A stretch of DNA of 64,000 nucleotides from Chlamydomonas sphaeroides (Eukaryota > Chlorophyta > Chlorophyceae > Chlamydomonadales > Chlamydomonadaceae), in assembly GCA_001662425.1 (NCBI GenBank), contig BDDC01000253.1:1-64000 (forward strand), read 5' to 3'. The notes under the pieces are model-generated. The model ran no database searches. It worked only from the letters and a program-made list of their open reading frames with translations, and was not told where the DNA came from. Made by a program: the position numbers and the translations under genes. Positions 11,202-22,155 of this stretch are shown piece after piece; the first letter of the stretch is position 1; each line of letters begins with the position of its first letter.

Positions 11202-14200
11202 ATGACTTTGAAGCACCAGCTTACAATCCTTGCTGTGGCCCTGTCGCCCTACGCATTTCACCTCGCGCTGCAATACCTTCATCGACGCGCGCTACCAGCG
11301 ACCAAGCGAGCTCCGCGCACGGCGACCGCTCCCCGCGCTGGGCCATGCGACGGTCGCTTGTTTCAGCAATTGCCGAATGAGCTCGCTCTGCGGGTCGCCA
11401 GTTTCCTGCCGCCCAATGAAAGGGCCTGCAACTTGAAGCTCGTCAGCCGGTCGGCAGCGGAGCTGCTCAAGGAATACGACGTTGTCCTCCTCAGCCAGGC
11501 CGTTCCCCATGCAGCGGTAGGGTCTTACGTGGCACGCTACTCCCCCCGCCTGCCCTGCCTGCGCGGTCCCCACCCTCCACATAATAACACCCTGCCAATG
11601 CGCATCCCCGCCTGGGATGTCGCGTGCCAGAAACCTCCTCCCGCTCCTGGGCTCCCCCCGCCTCTTCTTGCCAGCGACGTCAGCAGCCCGCAGCCCGCAG
11701 GCGCGCAGGGCGCCCTGCCGTCCTCGCCATTTGGCACCCCCTCGTCATCACACCTTGATCCCTAACCATCTCGTCAAAACCCCTTTCCCACCGCCCCGGT
11801 CCAACTCGTCACCCTGCGCTGACCCAACCCCTGCCCCCTCCATCACACCCCATGCCGCCGCCGCAGTTCCTGTCGCGCTGGGGCTCCGGCACGGACAGCC
11901 TGGCCGGGCTCTCGCTGGAGCAGCAGACGCAGCTGTACGCGCTCACCGCCAAGAGCGGGGAGCTGGCCAACCTGAGGGCCCTGCCGGCCGAGGGCCTGGT
12001 GCCCGAGGTTGCGGCGGCCGCGGCCGAGGCGGGGCACATGCGGGTGCTGTCCTGGCTGCAGCGCCACGAGTGCGCCTGGGACGAGAGCGCCACCGAGGCG
12101 GCGGCGCGGGGCGGCCAGCGCAAGGCCCTCAGGTGCGTTCCCCTGCCCCCTGCTGCTGCGGGGGTGCGAGCCTTTTTCGTGACCGCCTCGTACCGCCCGA
12201 AATGCTGCTACGCCACAAGCACCAGGCGCAGCGCAGGGAAGGCCCGGCACCCCTGCCCCACCAGCCCCTTGGCCGACGACTGGTCCCACGTGTCGCAACC
12301 CCGCCCGCGGTCGCCGCCAGGTGGCTCATCGAGGCGGGCTGCCCCTACCGCCCGCGCCAGCTGCTGGCGGCCGCCGCCGGCGCTGGCCGCCTGAGCACCG
12401 TGGAGATGTTGCGGTCCAAGGGCTGGGGCTCCCTCAGCGGCACCGCAGTGCGCGCGGCCGCGCGCGGTGGCCACACGGCCGTGCTGGCGACGCTGCTCGC
12501 GCACCTGCCGCCCGAGCGCGTGGGCGTGGCGAGGCTGCTGCCGGCCGTGGCCGAGGGCTGCTGCGCCGAGCTGCTGCGCCGCGTGCACTGCGCCTACGTG
12601 CGGCTGCCGGCCGCCGTCAACGCGCCCTCCTTGGAGCTGCTGACGGAGCGGGCCGCGCAGCTGGCCGTCGCGGCGGCGGCTGGCAGCAGGCAAGCTGGGG
12701 CGGCCGCTGCCGCTGCTGCTTCCGCCGAGGGCGGCTGCCCGCGCCTGTCCGCAGCCGGGCAGGGGCAGGGGTGTCGCCAGCCCCGGCGTAGCCACGTCAT
12801 GCGGTGGGATGCCTGTCGGGTGGTACGGCAGCCGCCGGACCTCGTTACCCCACACCGCCCCACGGATTCCATCATCCCGGCAGGACGGCCGACTGGCGGG
12901 CCAAGGTGGAGTTCCTTGTGGGCCCCGCCGGCTTCGGCCCGGACACGCGCGCCGTGGAGGCTGCGGCGGGCGTGCCCGGCGACGGCGAGGCGCTGCCGCG
13001 GCTGCGCTGGCTGCTGGGGCAGGGCTTCCCGGTCGACGGCTGGGCGCTGGTGGCAGCGGCGCGCGCGGGCAACGAAGCCGTGCTGCGGGAGCTGCTGGGG
13101 CTGGGGCTAGTGGAGGTGGGTGGGCCGCGGGGTCGCCACGGCGCGGAAGGCTCGCTGCGTCGCCGCGGCTGCGTACCTGTGAGCAGGACCATGGGCGCCG
13201 CACGTCCGGTACCCAACTGCGGCGCATCTGACCCGCCCAGCGACCCCTGTACTCAGTGCCCTGGGTTCCCAGTGCAGGCCCGGTTCCTGCCGCGGCTGCG
13301 CTGCCCTCTGCGCCCGTACTGCCCGCAATGCCCGTCATGCCACGCAGCGTGCGCTCCGCTCACCTGCTGCGGCGATGGCGCCAACATGGTCGCCAACATG
13401 GTCGCACACGGCAAACCGGGGCCCACACCCACATCCCTCCGTGTAACCTGGCACCCCCCGCCACGCTGCCCTGTCGTCCGTCCGCACCCCGCAACCTCGC
13501 AGCCCGCCCAGACGTTCCTGGTCGGCGAGGCCAGCGAGGTCGCCGACGCCGCCGCCATGGCAGCCGCCGAGGGCGGCCACGTCGGCCTGCTCCGCTGCCT
13601 GGCGGAGGCGGGGCTGGAGTTCGACGCCGAGGCCGCGGCGCTGGCGGCGGCGCGGTCCGGCCAGCTGCCGGCGCTGGCGTGGTGCGTTGACGGCGCGCCG
13701 CCGCACTTGCGCGCGCCGCTGGGCGAGGCGCTGGCGGCGGCGGCGGCGCAGCGCGGCGCCTACGGCGCGCTGCGGTGGCTGCGCGGCCGCGGCTGCCCGC
13801 TGAGCGCCGAGGTGTTTGCCTGGGCTTGCTGGACTGGCTGCGTGAAGGAGGTGGAGTGGCTGGCGGCGGCGGGCTGCCCCATGGCGGTGCGGCAGGCTGG
13901 GCTGGGGCTCGGGGGGTCTGTGCATGCGTTGCAGGCAGGCAGGCAGGCAGCAAGGCAGTGGCCCACGCGGCGGCGCCGGCTGCCGCAGCGGTGTCCTTGT
14001 GCGAGCGCCGACTCCTTTCGCGCCTGCGCCCTGCGCTGCCGGGTGTCGTGGCCTTGCCGTACCTCAGGACGAGGCTAACGACCCCTACATCTGGGCCGCC
14101 TTCAACACCGACATCGCCATGCTGTCCTGCCTGCGCCGCCTGGGCTGCCCCTGGTGAGTCCGGGCTGCCCCTGGTGCGTTGCCTGGGACCCCAGGCTGGA

Positions 14201-14718
14201 CCCCGCCGCACGGGCATGCTGGCAGCCCGCTGCGCGCGTGTCTCGCTCGCGACGCCGCGGTAGTGCGAAGCGCTTGGGGGATTTTGAGATTTTTGCACTC
14301 GTGCGTGTGCAGGAGCACGCGCACCTTCAGCCGAGCCGTGTGCCTGAACGATGCCGTCGGCTCGGCGGGGCAAGGCGACGGCGACGGCGAGGCCGGGCCT
14401 GCCGACGGCGGCGGACAGCAGCAGCAGCCCGGCGCGGCCGCCGCGGCGCCGGCGGAGGCCGCGGCCGGCGACGCAGACGAGGTTTGGGAGGAGGAGGAGG
14501 AGGACGGCGTTGAGTGGCGGTGTGGATTGGATGTGCTGCGGTGGCTTGTGGGGCACGGCTGCCCCGTGGACTGGGGCCACGCGCTGGTCGTGGCGCGGCG
14601 GCGGCGTGCCGACGAGGAGGACCTGCTGACGTGGCTGCAGTCGGAGCAGCACCGCTGCGAGGGCGCGGCGGTGCAGGCGGCGGGGCAGCAGCCCGTCGTG
14701 GCGAGCAGGGGGTCGTGA
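11202..14718 (+). CDS. F-box and ankyrin-like repeat protein
   Basis: Seven exons (11202-11516, 11867-12132, 12321-12770, 12884-13115, 13512-13886, 14068-14153, 14313-14718) give 709 residues in frame. The N-terminus has a hydrophobic stretch and then an F-box (LFQQLPNELALRVASFLPP, with LVSRSAAELL further on), which would bind SKP1 in an SCF ubiquitin ligase. The remainder is a run of ankyrin-like units of the loose kind common in green algae. Examples are AAAEAGHMRVLSWLQRHECA, AARAGNEAVLRELLGLG and AAAEGGHVGLLRCLAEAG. A Gln/Ala/Glu-rich insertion precedes the last unit (LDVLRWLVGHGCPVDWGHAL). The substrate is unknown. A TGTAA motif at 15543-15547 is a possible distal polyadenylation signal. 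Confidence 0.82.
13931..13951. repeat. (GGCA)n microsatellite in intron
   Basis: About five copies of a four-base GCAG/GGCA unit lie in the fifth intron of the F-box/ankyrin gene. Confidence 0.8.
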
Positions 14719-17632
14719 GGGGCTGGCGGGATGCCGGCATGGCGGGATGGCGGGTCCAGGGTGCGTGTTGGGTTGGGTGCAGCGGCTCGGGAGCGAGGGA
14801 GGGGGGCCGGAGTAGGTTGGGAGTGAGGGGAGTGGAGCGGTGGGGGGTGGATGCTGGCAGGATGGGCGCGTGCCATGTGTGGCGCTGGGCAGGTCGGAGC
14901 AGCAAGCGTAAGAGGCACGATGCCGGGATGCTAGCAGGAGAGGTGCACAGCAAGGCAGGTGCAAGCAGGTGGCACGCGGGCTGCAGCGATGGGGCACTGG
15001 CACTGGGGTCGTTGGGGTCGGGGCGCTGGTCTGCGGCATGGGGGCGGGGATGCAATGGACGCAGATAGCGAAAGCAAGTCGCGGGACCGGATAACGATCA
15101 ATGACGAAAGAGTGTCAACACGGAAGGTAGCACGGTATCCGGCGCCAGCGATACACGGGGCGCTCGAACTGGCCAATTCCGATGACCGCCTGCAGCAATG
15201 AGAATTGTACGCCCACCAACCCTCACGCCCGGCCGGCATCCCGCTTGCCGGGTACGACAGCGGCGCGCAGCGCGCCCTCCATGCGTGTATGCAGCCGTAC
15301 AGCGTGCTGCACTCGCGAAGGAAGCCGCACCTGCTGTGGGCGCTGCCATGAGGACCCAGCCCCAGCGGCCCGATCTCCTGGTCGCTCCAGTCACAACGTA
15401 CCAGTACGAAGGACGGACGGAGGCTCGGCCAGCGCCACAACACAGGCAGCCCAACGCCGATGCGCACGCCCGTGTGTTGGCGCTGGCCCCTGGCCGCACG
15501 CGTGCTCTACGCGGCGCCTGCTGCACAGCAGATCGACAGGGGTGTAATGAGCGGCTGCGGGCTGGTGCGCTAGACCACCACGTTACAGGTGACAGATTCA
15601 CCGCCGAGCGGGGTTACCCAGCGCCTGCACCGCCCTGCAGCCTCCGCTATGCGCCGGCATGGCGCCTCTGCCATCGCGCAGCGACGCCGCAGCCCCGCCG
15701 CAGCCGTCTCTCAGGCACGCCGCCCCCGAGCAGCCTGGCTAGCGCGTCACACCCTGCCCGGCGGGCGGAGCAAGCCCTCACACACACCCACACACACCCA
15801 GCGCACTGCGGCGCACAAGTCCTGCTCTCACCTCATGGCCGCTGCACCCAGCACCACTCGCCGCGTATGTACTCAGCAGGCGATGCGCACTTGCTTTTTT
15901 GGGCTCGCGAAGTCGCTGCGGCCGGCCCTGACACATGCGAAAATTCAGCCTATGGCGCAACAACAACCTCGCCACGTTCATCACGTCAGCCATGTAGATG
16001 TAAGAAAGGAACACCTTGATTTTTGCCAGCCCCTGGCTAGGACTTGGCACCCCTCGGCCGGCCGGGCCTGAACACCCGTCGGCAGGCCTGGACACGTCCG
16101 CGGCCAAGTCTGGGCACACACACGCCCCTGGATATGAAGCCCCTTAATTGGTACTCGCGCGAACGCGAACCACACTTGCACACAAAACACACACACACAC
16201 ACACATACCTGAGGCATAACTAGTAGTGGCAGTAACCGCGACGCAGCCCGCAGGGCGCCCCGCGCCAAAGACAGATTGGATACAGACCGGGCGCAGCGAC
16301 CCACGGGCTGCCTGGCCTACACCACACCACACCGCGCTGAATTGCACTCCACAATTGAGACCAACACCCCCGCCATAAGGATTGGCGCCGACGCCAGCAA
16401 GTGCTGTCCTGAAGCTCATGTCTTCTCTCGGCAGGCCCCCGCCCCGCCCCAATGAACGCCCACAAAATCGTTGCCGCGGCCTTGTTGCCTGCCGTGCGGC
16501 AATCCCCGTTGCCCTCGCCCCTCCCTCTCGCCATGGTACAGCCCTCTTGTGACGCCGACGCATCCTGCGTGCGCGACATGCCGCTTCCACACTCCGCACA
16601 GCCCAGCGCCGCTACCTCAGCGCCGCTACACCTCGCTTCCACACACCACATAAAGCGCAGCTCCGCAACCCCACGCTCCACTGCTCCCCAGCACACCACG
16701 TGCCGCTCCTCCCACGCCACGGCCTCACTACCTCAGAACCGAGCCAGCGACCGATCCACGTGCCTACGCCGACCCCGCCGCCACCGCCCGCATACAGCGG
16801 TCGCTATGCTCGACGGTGTGGCCCCAGCGGTGCTCACAAGCGCGCCAGCGCTTCGCACCCAGCAGCCCCGAGCCCACAACCGGCTGCTCGCGCGCGGACC
16901 AGCACCTCCCACAAGCCTTTGTCGTCGCGTCGTAGAGCCCGCATGCACCTCCCACCACACCGATGCTCTGGCCGCGACCAGCGGCTGCGTAGCAGCCACG
17001 CGAGGGGGCGGACGCGCCCTAAGGAAAACCAGCCGCCGCTGCGCACGGCATCGGCGATGCCGAACCAACCCATGCCGACGAGGCCGCGCCAGCCGGCCGC
17101 CGAAACATGCAGTCTGACAATGCTGCCATTCGGTTGTGCGCCACGGCACGTGCGCGCGACACGCCGTCCACATAACACACACAGACGGGCTCAGGGGGTG
17201 CGGCCGTCGCCATGCTCCATGGCGGGGCAGCGATTCATGTTTCGTCTCTCTTACGGCGCAGCTCAAGCTGGCAAGGCCCACGGCGCCGCGCCGGCAGCGC
17301 AGCCGCCTGCCGCAGCCCAGCCGAGCCGGCAAGCTGGCGCCAGGGTGACCTGCACACGGCCGGCAGCCGGCAGCCGGCGGCGGCACGAAACTGCGCCTGC
17401 CCGCGCTCCCCGCTGCTTGCCCGCAACGAACAGATTACGAGCACGACGATACACACAACGCAAGCGTCCAACAGCATACTCAATTTAATAAGCCGCGCCT
17501 GCAGATGGGTTGTTCTCAATCAGGGAGCCGGGCCAGGTCGGCCGGCGTGGAGCTGTCGCACTGGCGCGCAGCGCAGGGCTGCATCTGCCAGCGCAGCACC
17601 GAACCGCCCCAGATGCCACACGGGCAGCCTCG
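14719..17632. other. 2.9-kb convergent intergenic stretch, no confident gene
   Basis: Both flanking genes end here. Open frames are present on both strands, but they are Pro/His/Arg/Thr-rich, lack consistent splice structure and show no family motif. CA-rich microsatellites lie at about 15779-15800 and 16183-16205. A short minus-strand frame starting at 15993 (MADVMNVARLLLRHRLNFRM) looks slightly better than background and ends at a GTGAGA donor-like site. It has no partner exon that I can find. Confidence 0.5.
16183..16205. repeat. (CA)n microsatellite
   Basis: An uninterrupted CA run of about nine units follows a CA-rich lead-in, in intergenic DNA. A related CACACC-type run lies at about 15779-15800. 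Confidence 0.85.
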
Positions 17633-20600
17633 TCAGCCGTCCACGGCCATGCAAGACACGCCGTTGGGGGCCTGACCGCCGGGGCCCATGCTCAGGTAGG
17701 AGGCGCCGTTCTGCTCGCCGCCGCCGGCCCCGCAGCTGCCCGCCGCCATCTCCGCGTCCATCTGCTGAAACAACGCGTCGATCAGCGGCGAGTCCAGCCG
17801 CGCCGGCGCGTCGGCGGCGGCGCCGCAGGGCGCCGCCGCTGGCACAGCGTGGCATGGCGCCGGGTGCTGCAAGGGCGCTGGCGCCGGCGGGGGCGGGAGG
17901 GCGGCCATGGGCTGGGGAGCAGGCACGGTGGCGGGCTGCGCCAGGGCCAGCTGCAAGTGCGGGTGGTGGTACATGGAGTGCGAATGCTGGGCGGCAGCCG
18001 CCGCGACGGCCGCCTGCATGGCAGCGTAGTGCTGCCCCGGGTCCACGCCCGGCGGCGGCGGCGGCAACACGCCCGGCAGCGGCAGCGGCAGAGGCAGCGG
18101 CACGCTGCCGGCGGGCGGCGGCAGCACGGCGGCGGCTGGGTACGGCAGCGCGTAAGCGTACGGCAGGCCGGCGGGCGTTAGGAAGTTGTAGGTGGGCGGC
18201 GCCACGGGGGACGGGATGGGCAGGGCGCCGCGTGGGTCGGCGGACGGCTGCTGCGGCGCCGGCAAGGGCTGCGGCGGCGCGGCTGGGAGCGAGGTGCTGG
18301 CCAGGAAGCCCGGGGGCATGGCGGGCTGCGCACACATATAGCTGGCGAGGCCGGTGCCGTTGGCCACGGTGGCGGCGGCCGCGGCCGTGGCCGCCGCGAT
18401 GGCGGCCGCCGCGGTGCCGGCCGAGCTGGCGCAGGCGGCGGGCGCGTCGCTGCCCGTGGTGCTGGCGGTGTTGGTGCTGCTAGAGGGCCGCTGCGGCGCC
18501 TGCTGCTGCCCCTGCGAAAGCCGCGAGCCCGCCACCGCCGCCCTGTGCTCCGCCGCCAGGGCGGCCGTCACCGCCTGGATGCGAGCCTCCTGCTGCTCCT
18601 GCTGCGCCGCGGCGGCGGCTTTTGCGGCGGCCGCCGCTGCGCCGCCCTTCTGCCGCTGCGCCTTCTTGGTCTGGTGCGGCATCACGCTGTGGGGGTCGCG
18701 GTGGCGGGTGCAGATGAAGTTCAGCTCCAAGCCGCGCTGCTGTGGTTCCCCAACGTGACCCCGCCCGCCCACGCCGCAGGCTAGCTACCTGTTGGGGTCG
18801 TTGTTGCGCGCAAAGCGCCCGCCCACGCGCGGCCGCGAGTCGGCCAGCGTCTTGCGGCACTGGTACTTGATCTCGCGGTTAAAGTTGCGGATCTGCCGCT
18901 TGGCACGGTAGCGCAGGATGCGCTGCAGCCGCTCCTCCTGCGTGAGGCGCCCGATCAGCTGCGGGGCGGGGTCAGGCAGCGCGCAGGTGGTCAGCGACAG
19001 GCTGCAGGGAACCCTCGGCCGTCCGGGTGCAGCTCATGTGCCCGTGATCCGGTCAAGCCTGCGCCGCCGTACCCTTGGCCCGTTGCCCGAGATGTCCGGC
19101 GACGGATCCATCTCATCTTGCTCGTCAACTGCGTCCAGAGACGTCGACGCGGACCGCCACGACGTCAGGTCGACCGCGCTCTGGCTCTTCCGCAGCCGAC
19201 CGCCCAAGCCCATGCCCGGGCCGGACGCATCCGCCGAAGGACCCGAGGCGCAGCTGGAGCTGTTCAGCGCGCCGGTGGGACCCAGTGCGCCGCTGTCGCC
19301 GCGCCCCTCGTCCTTGGGCTGCTGCGGCTGCGACTGCTGGCGCTGCTGCGACTGCTGGGGCCTGTGGAGGGAAACGGTCAGGGGCAGGGTGGTTTAGCGG
19401 CGGCGGGATGGAAGGCGGGCAGTGGCCGTCCCCCGTGTGCGCCGCGGACACAGGTGGAGCAGGAGCGCGGCTGCAGCGAGTGTTGTCTGGCTGCCTGCAC
19501 TCACATGTGGTGCGGTAGCGGCATTGGCAGCCCCATGGGGAAGGGCGTCGGCAGAGAGCCGGCAGAGCCCAACGAGCCGGGAAGGCCGAACAAGGACCCG
19601 GGCGGCCGGGCGGCGTAGGCCTGGCGTGGGAAATGCAGAGGGCGCCGTGCACGGCGGAGGTCATCAGAAACGTCGCAGGGCGCGTGGCTGGCGCGAGACA
19701 CGAGCGTGCCAGGGTCGTAGTGGGCAGGCGAGCAGGGCCGGAGCTGGCGGCAAGGGCGAGGGCCGTACCTGCTGCAGGCTTGCCCCTCCCGCCGCCGAGA
19801 ACGCCGCTGCCGCAGCCGCAGCCGCCGCGGCGACCGCTGCGGCCGCGGCAGCCGTCGACACCGGCGCAACGCCCGCGCCGCCCTGCTGTTGCTGTTGCTG
19901 CTGGGCCGCCCCAGCAGCTGCCGCCGCGGCCGCAACCACCGCGGCCGCGGCAGCGGACGCCGCACAGGACTGCTGACGCTGCGGCTGCTGGGCATCGTTC
20001 TCGTTCGCCTGCGCCCGCTGCTGCTGGGGCCCCGTCTGGCTCTCGCCGCTCTCCTCCACCTTGATCTGCAGGCTGTTGGTCATCATGTTGGACAGCAGGC
20101 TGCCGTACGAGGCCACGTGACGCAGCCCGCCGCCGCTGGGCTGTGGCGGCGCCGCCGTGGGCGGTGACGACGGCGGCGCGTCCTGGGCAGCGTGGAGCAC
20201 GCCAGTCGCCGAGGCCGCGGGCTGGGGCAGCGCGGCGTGCTGCTGCGCGTGCACCTGGTGCTCCTGCTCCGGCGATGGATGGGCTGCGTACACGCCTGCG
20301 GTGCAGCGTTTGACAACAACAGGGGCGTTGAGCCTGGAGCGCAACCGCAGGCAGCCTGGCGCAGGCATGGGTTGGGCTGCAGGCGCAGCAGGGAACCGCA
20401 GCCGGCCGCACCTGGCGAGCTTGCCACGGCGGGGCTGGCGCCGCCCGAGGCGTCGCCACACATGTGGGCCGGCGGCAGCGGCAGCTGGTCGGACTGGCCG
20501 TGCGTCGCATCGGGGACGACGCCACTCTGCAGGGGGCAAGCGCGGCGGCGGGGCCTGGCGCGTCACGAGCTGCCGTCGCAGTAGCCAAGGCAGTCTTGCC

Positions 20601-21471
20601 GGCTGACATCGGAACGGGGCAGCCCAGCCCCACAGGGACGGCTACTATCGTGGCCAGTGCTACCGCACCTGCGACGGTGCGCCCTCCGGTACCGACTCCA
20701 GAGCCGTCTTGGCCCAGGGGCTGGAGGCCTGCGGCACGCCCGGCGCCGCCGCGCCGATGTGGCTGCCGTACGGGTGCGGCACGCTGAGCCCCGCCATTTG
20801 GCAGCCGCTGAGCGGGCTCTCGCCCAGCGACTGCAGCAGGGTGAGGTCGTTGGTCGAGAAGGAGCGGAAGCCCATGCGCAGCATGCCGCCGCCGCCAGTG
20901 GGACCTGAGGGGCCGCAGACGGCGCCACTGCTGCAGGCGCCGTCGCCGCTGCTGGTGGGGTCGCTGCAGCTTGGCTGCTGCGGCTGCAGCTGTGCGTCCA
21001 GAGCAGTGACACACGGCTCGGCCAGCACCTGCGAGCGGCAGGAGGGGCGTGCATGGAGTTAGTGCAAGGGCGGGGGTACGAAGGTGAGTGCCACGGCGGG
21101 TACCGCATAACCGGCGCACCTCCGCCAGCGGCGAGTCGTCTTCGAAGCCCGCAAGAGCACCGGCGAGATCATCGTCGCCGAGGTCTACAACAGCGCGAGA
21201 CAAGGGTTGAAACGCCGGTTAGAAAAGGTGCACCGTCGCGAGAATCAAGGCCATGTTGCTGGGGACAAGCGCAAGCCCGCCAGCGCAAGGCCCCGCAGGC
21301 GCTGCGCGTGGAAGAGGTAGTGTCGCCATGCTACTGCCGGAGCCCGTTCCCACCAGGCAGGTCCACGTTCTCGACATGCTCGCCGGCCAGCCAGGACAGG
21401 TCGAAACCCCCGTTATCGGCCATCCGACCGGGGCTGGGGCCCGCCAACCAGTCCGAAATGGAGTCGTCCAT
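17633..21471 (-). CDS. CCT-domain transcriptional regulator (CONSTANS/TOC1-type C-terminal motif)
   Basis: Eight exons (21471-21354, 21184-21120, 21028-20669, 20526-20412, 20295-19769, 19354-19073, 18958-18789, 18686-17633) give 896 residues. Exon 7 encodes a CCT motif: ERLQRILRYRAKRQIRNFNR, then EIKYQCRKTLADSRPRVGGR and FARNNDPN. This matches the basic DNA/NF-Y-binding motif of CONSTANS, CO-like and TOC1 proteins. There is no B-box or response-regulator domain. Short conserved-looking patches lie upstream (FRSFSTNDLTLLQSLGES, GLGGRLRKSQSAVDL) within long Gln/Ala runs. After the CCT motif comes a Pro/Ala-rich tail containing a hydrophobic patch with LPYAYALPYP. In plants and algae such proteins act in light, circadian or metabolic control; the target here is unknown. 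An in-frame ATG at 21516 is an alternative start. Exon 6 uses an AG shortly downstream of another AG. Confidence 0.88.
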
Positions 21472-22155
21472 GGCGGCGTGCCTGCCAAGGGACAGCGCGG
21501 CAGAGCGATGTGGCAAGAGCTTCAGTAGGGCTCCGCTTGAGGCGCGCGCGGTCGTGCCCTAGCATTGGGCGCTACAACAACACCCTCAGGAAGGAAGCGC
21601 GCTCATAACAGGCCCCAGCGCTCGCCAGGCGACTCCCTACGAGCTTGCAACGAGTTCGCCGCGCGCCCATCGTGAAACTGAGCGGCGCTGAAGGCACGGA
21701 ATTCGCTACCGCAAGTTGTAGTCAACGCAGCTGCGCACTGCTCGCGTGCTCACCGGGCAGTGAATTGCAAAACGAGACTCGCTCCACCGCTGCCTCTACG
21801 CGCGCCCAGCGCTAAGCAAGTCTAGGCCGCAGATCGCAAGGGGCGGCTCCGGAGATGCGTCGCACTGTACGCAGGCCGGGGCCGCTGGGTCAGAGCAATT
21901 TGTGCAGCCAAGCGGCCTAGCCTACGTCTCGTTACAGGTCTTGTGTGCGACCGACAAGCCGCTGCTGCGCCAGCTCTGGGTGTGTTGCGCGCGTGTACTG
22001 CGGCATCGGCCACTTCGCGCTGAGGAGCAAACCCCTGCGCAAGCTTGCTGCTAGAATACAAGGCATACGTCAGCATGACGCCGTGAGCAAGCCAGCTCCC
22101 GACACGACTGCGTGCCATCGTCGCGTGCATCGCCACGGCCTTGCCGCCGGACCCA
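21472..22155. promoter_or_regulatory. divergent intergenic region (CCT gene / helicase)
   Basis: This 684-bp stretch holds both promoters and 5' UTRs. It contains no coding frame with a recognisable motif. If translation of the CCT gene starts at 21516, the first 45 bp are coding. Confidence 0.4.

Noticed and set aside
14978..17488. Several open frames of 100-270 codons on both strands
   Set aside because: Composition is biased (Pro, His, Arg, Thr), no start or splice pattern is consistent, and no motif was recognised. High GC makes long chance frames common.
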